Shown here one piece after another: positions 61,865-64,000 of a DNA stretch of 64,000 bases. The position numbers and the translations under genes are program-made. Origin of the DNA: Streptomyces sp. NBC_01439. GTDB lineage: Bacteria; Actinomycetota; Actinomycetes; Streptomycetales; Streptomycetaceae. Position 1 is the stretch's first letter, and every line of letters starts with the position of its first letter. The stretch is taken from the NCBI RefSeq assembly GCF_036227605.1, contig NZ_CP109487.1:5371001-5435000 (forward strand), written 5' to 3'. Under the pieces are notes generated by a model. That model saw only the letters and a program-made list of their open reading frames with translations, ran no database searches and was not told the origin of the DNA.

Positions 61865-63021
61865 TGGACCTGACCTACACCGAGGAGGAGCAGGACTTCC
61901 GGGCCCGGCTGCGCGCCTGGCTCGCCAAGGTGCTCCCCGAACTGCCCGCCAGACCGTCCCCCGACGACTGGCCGGGCCGGCGCGCGTACGACCTGGGCTG
62001 GCAGCGCCGGCTGTACGAGGCCGGGTACGCGGGCCTGCACTGGCCGGTGGACGCGGGCGGCCGCGGGGCCACCCCGACCCAGCACCTGATCTTCCTGGAG
62101 GAGACCGAGCGTGCCGGCGCCCCGTACGTCGGCGCGAACTTCGTCGGGCTGCTGCACGCCGGCCCGACGATCGCCGCCGAGGGCACGGCGCAGCAGCGGG
62201 CGCGCTGGCTGCCGCCCGTGCTGCGCGGCGACGAGGTGTGGTGCCAGGGGTTCAGCGAGCCGGACGCGGGCTCCGACCTGGCCTCCCTGCGGACGCGGGC
62301 CGTGCGCGACGGCGACGACTACGTGATCAGCGGGTCGAAGATCTGGACCTCGCACGCGGAGGTCGCCGACTGGTGCGAGCTGCTGGTGCGCACCGATCCC
62401 GGGGCGCCCAAACACCGGGGGATCTCCTGGCTGGCCCTGCCGATGGACGCGCCGGGGGTGAGCGTACGGCCGCTGCGCACGCTCGCCGGGTCGGCGGAGT
62501 TCGCGCAGGTGTTCCTCGACGAGGTGCGGGTCCCGGTGGCCAACCGGGTCGGCGCGGAGAACGACGGCTGGCGGGTCACCATGGTCACGCTGTCCTTCGA
62601 GCGGGGCACCGCCTTCGTCGGCGAGGTCGTCGCCTGCCGCCGGACCCTGGGGGAACTGGCCCGGACGGCGAAGGCCAACGGCCGGTGGGACGACCCGGTG
62701 CTGCGGCGCAGGCTGGGGCGGCTGTACGGGGAGTTCGGCGCGCTGTGGCGGCTCACCCAGTGGAACGTCAGCGAGGCCGAGCGGTCGGCGGGCGGGGTCC
62801 CCGGCATCGGCGGTTCCGTCTTCAAGCTCGCCTACTCGCACGCCCGCCAGGAGCTGTACGACACGGCGGCGGAGGTCCTGGGGGCCCGGTCCCTGTCCCT
62901 GGAGGAGGAGTGGACCCTGGACCGGCTCTCGTCCCTCTCGTACACGATCGCGGCGGGCACCTCCCAGATCCAGCGGAACATCGTCGCCGAGCGGATCCTC
63001 GGCCTCCCGAAGGGCCGGTGA
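61864..63021 (+). CDS. Acyl-CoA dehydrogenase, first subunit of a pair
   Basis: 385 residues. FSEPDAGSDLASLRTRAVRDGDDYVISGSKIWTS contains the FAD and substrate loop. The late region TIAAGTSQIQRNIVAERILGLPKG has Ala where ordinary enzymes have the catalytic Glu of Y-E-G-T. This and the second, shorter dehydrogenase gene directly after it suggest a heteromeric enzyme like the mycobacterial steroid side-chain FadE pairs. The start overlaps the amidohydrolase stop. Confidence 0.88.
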   Translation: MDLTYTEEEQDFRARLRAWLAKVLPELPARPSPDDWPGRRAYDLGWQRRLYEAGYAGLHWPVDAGGRGATPTQHLIFLEETERAGAPYVGANFVGLLHAGPTIAAEGTAQQRARWLPPVLRGDEVWCQGFSEPDAGSDLASLRTRAVRDGDDYVISGSKIWTSHAEVADWCELLVRTDPGAPKHRGISWLALPMDAPGVSVRPLRTLAGSAEFAQVFLDEVRVPVANRVGAENDGWRVTMVTLSFERGTAFVGEVVACRRTLGELARTAKANGRWDDPVLRRRLGRLYGEFGALWRLTQWNVSEAERSAGGVPGIGGSVFKLAYSHARQELYDTAAEVLGARSLSLEEEWTLDRLSSLSYTIAAGTSQIQRNIVAERILGLPKGR

Positions 63022-63941
63022 GGGGCGTGGACTTCCAGCCGACCGAGGAGCAGGAGGACCTGCGGGCGGGCGTACGGGACCTGCTGGCGGGCCGGTACGG
63101 ACGCGAGGCGCTGCGGGCGTCGGTGGACACGGGGGTGACGGTGGACCGCGCGCTGTGGCGGGAGCTGGGCGATGCGGGGTTCTTCGCGCTGCGCCTGCCG
63201 GAATCCGAGGGCGGTGTGGGCCTGGGGCTGCCCGAGGCGGTCCTGGTCTTCGAGGAGGCCGGCCGGGCGCTGGTGCCGGGGCCGCTGGTCGCCACGCACC
63301 TGGCCGCAGGGGTGGTCCCGGGGGCGGCGGCGGGGACGGCGGTGGTGAGCGCCTTCGACCTGGGCGGGCCGCTGGTGGCCCACCTCGCGGAGGCGGACGC
63401 GGTGCTGGGGGCGTCGGGGGTGCCGGCGGGTGAGCCGGTGCGTTCGGTGGACCCGCTGACCCCGCTGCACCGGGTCGCGGTGGCGGGCGACGCCACGGCG
63501 TACCGGGAAACGGGGGCGCTGCTGACGGCCGCGCTCCAGGTCGGGAGCGCGCTGCGGACGGTGGAGCTGGCGGTGCGGTACGCGGGTGAGCGCGAGCAGT
63601 TCGGGCAGCCGATCGGGGCGTTCCAGGCGGTCAAGCACCTGTGCGCGCGAATGCTGGTGCGCGCGGAGGTGGCCCGTACGGCGGTCTACGCGGCGGCGGT
63701 GACGGGGGACGCGGGCGAGGCGGCCGCGGCCAAGCTCCTCGCGGACGGGGCGGCGGTGCGGGGCGCCCGGGACTGCCTGCAGGTGCACGGCGGCATGGGC
63801 TTCACCTGGGAGGCGGACGTGCACCTGCACCTGAAGCGGGCCTGGGTGCGGGCCGAGCAGTGGCGGACGGTGGCGCAGGCGGAGGAGCTGCTGGCGCGGG
63901 AACTGGTGGACTCGGAGGAGGGGGCCGGGCGGCTGGGGTAG
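63018..63941 (+). CDS. Acyl-CoA dehydrogenase, second subunit of a pair
   Basis: 307 residues, shorter than stand-alone enzymes (about 380). FFALRLPESEGGVGLGLPEAVLVFEEAGRAL, ERGQFGQPIGAFQAVKH-like YAGEREQFGQPIGAFQAVKH, and QVHGGMGFTWEADVHLHLKRA are conserved. The middle beta domain is reduced, which fits the non-identical subunit of an alpha2-beta2 enzyme. GTG 63018 overlaps the previous TGA; GTG 63027 (start MDFQPTEEQED) is an alternative. The last 59 bp of the window hold no gene. Confidence 0.87.
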   Translation: MRGVDFQPTEEQEDLRAGVRDLLAGRYGREALRASVDTGVTVDRALWRELGDAGFFALRLPESEGGVGLGLPEAVLVFEEAGRALVPGPLVATHLAAGVVPGAAAGTAVVSAFDLGGPLVAHLAEADAVLGASGVPAGEPVRSVDPLTPLHRVAVAGDATAYRETGALLTAALQVGSALRTVELAVRYAGEREQFGQPIGAFQAVKHLCARMLVRAEVARTAVYAAAVTGDAGEAAAAKLLADGAAVRGARDCLQVHGGMGFTWEADVHLHLKRAWVRAEQWRTVAQAEELLARELVDSEEGAGRLG

Positions 63942-64000
63942 GTGGGGCGGGCGGGGTAGGAGGCCCGTCGGCCGGAGGTTTCGGCGGGCGTTGCTCACGG

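Overview
The window is high-GC DNA with strong third-position GC bias, many GTG starts and 4-bp ATGA/GTGA gene overlaps. It carries mycothiol-type enzymes, XRE regulators paired with small conserved genes, a DmdR1-like DtxR repressor and rare TTA codons. This points to the chromosome of a Streptomyces or close relative. Most of it reads as conserved core; a few short stretches look recently acquired or rearranged.

Layout. 1-2.5 kb: an XRE/DUF5753 regulator with its small partner genes, then a junction where one small gene and an aldo/keto reductase are both truncated. 2.6-10.2 kb: tiny membrane peptide, thpR, MFS exporter with MarR regulator, ribbon-helix-helix protein, NCS2 purine permease, DUF2530, P-type ATPase. 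10.3-19.1 kb: Hsp90-fold (sacsin-like) ATPase, serC, fused FAD/Fe-S oxidoreductase, EamA transporter, DUF1801. 19.1-20.3 kb: dispersed repeat A, a 41-bp tandem repeat, then a toxin-antitoxin pair under a perfect 24-bp palindrome. 20.3-32.1 kb: NUDIX, CocE-type hydrolase, and an acyclic-terpene-utilisation-like operon (DinB-like protein, AtuA, carboxylase beta and alpha, acyl-CoA dehydrogenase, enoyl-CoA hydratase, TetR). 32.1-34.2 kb: citrate synthase and pdxH.

34.1-36.2 kb is an intrusion: an IscB RNA-guided nuclease gene (catalytic residues present, one frameshift), its probable omegaRNA upstream, and on the other side a tight three-way-junction RNA and a 12-codon ORF behind a 15-nt perfect Shine-Dalgarno. 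36.2-53.4 kb is ordinary: PAS protein, SIS isomerase, DtxR repressor, alpha/beta hydrolase with a TTA codon, ABC exporter, primase-like protein, TPR regulator, tandem-repeat membrane protein, lipoprotein binding protein, purU, EF-hand protein, ECF sigma factor with a fused zinc-finger/mycothiol partner.

53.5-58.8 kb is the most interesting region: a cassette bounded by long inverted repeats (43-bp inner ends matching at 41 positions). It encodes a graspetide pathway: precursor TgmA, ATP-grasp ligase TgmB and PCMT-type methyltransferase TgmC, translationally coupled, plus a Cys-rich small protein, a divergent XRE-TPR regulator whose third codon is TTA (bldA-dependent), and a small partner. The predicted product is an ester-cross-linked, aspartimide-bearing peptide of the fuscimiditide type with its own core sequence. 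59-64 kb: an acyl-CoA catabolic locus (CoA ligase divergent from amidohydrolase and two acyl-CoA dehydrogenases) with paired operator-like sites between the divergent genes.
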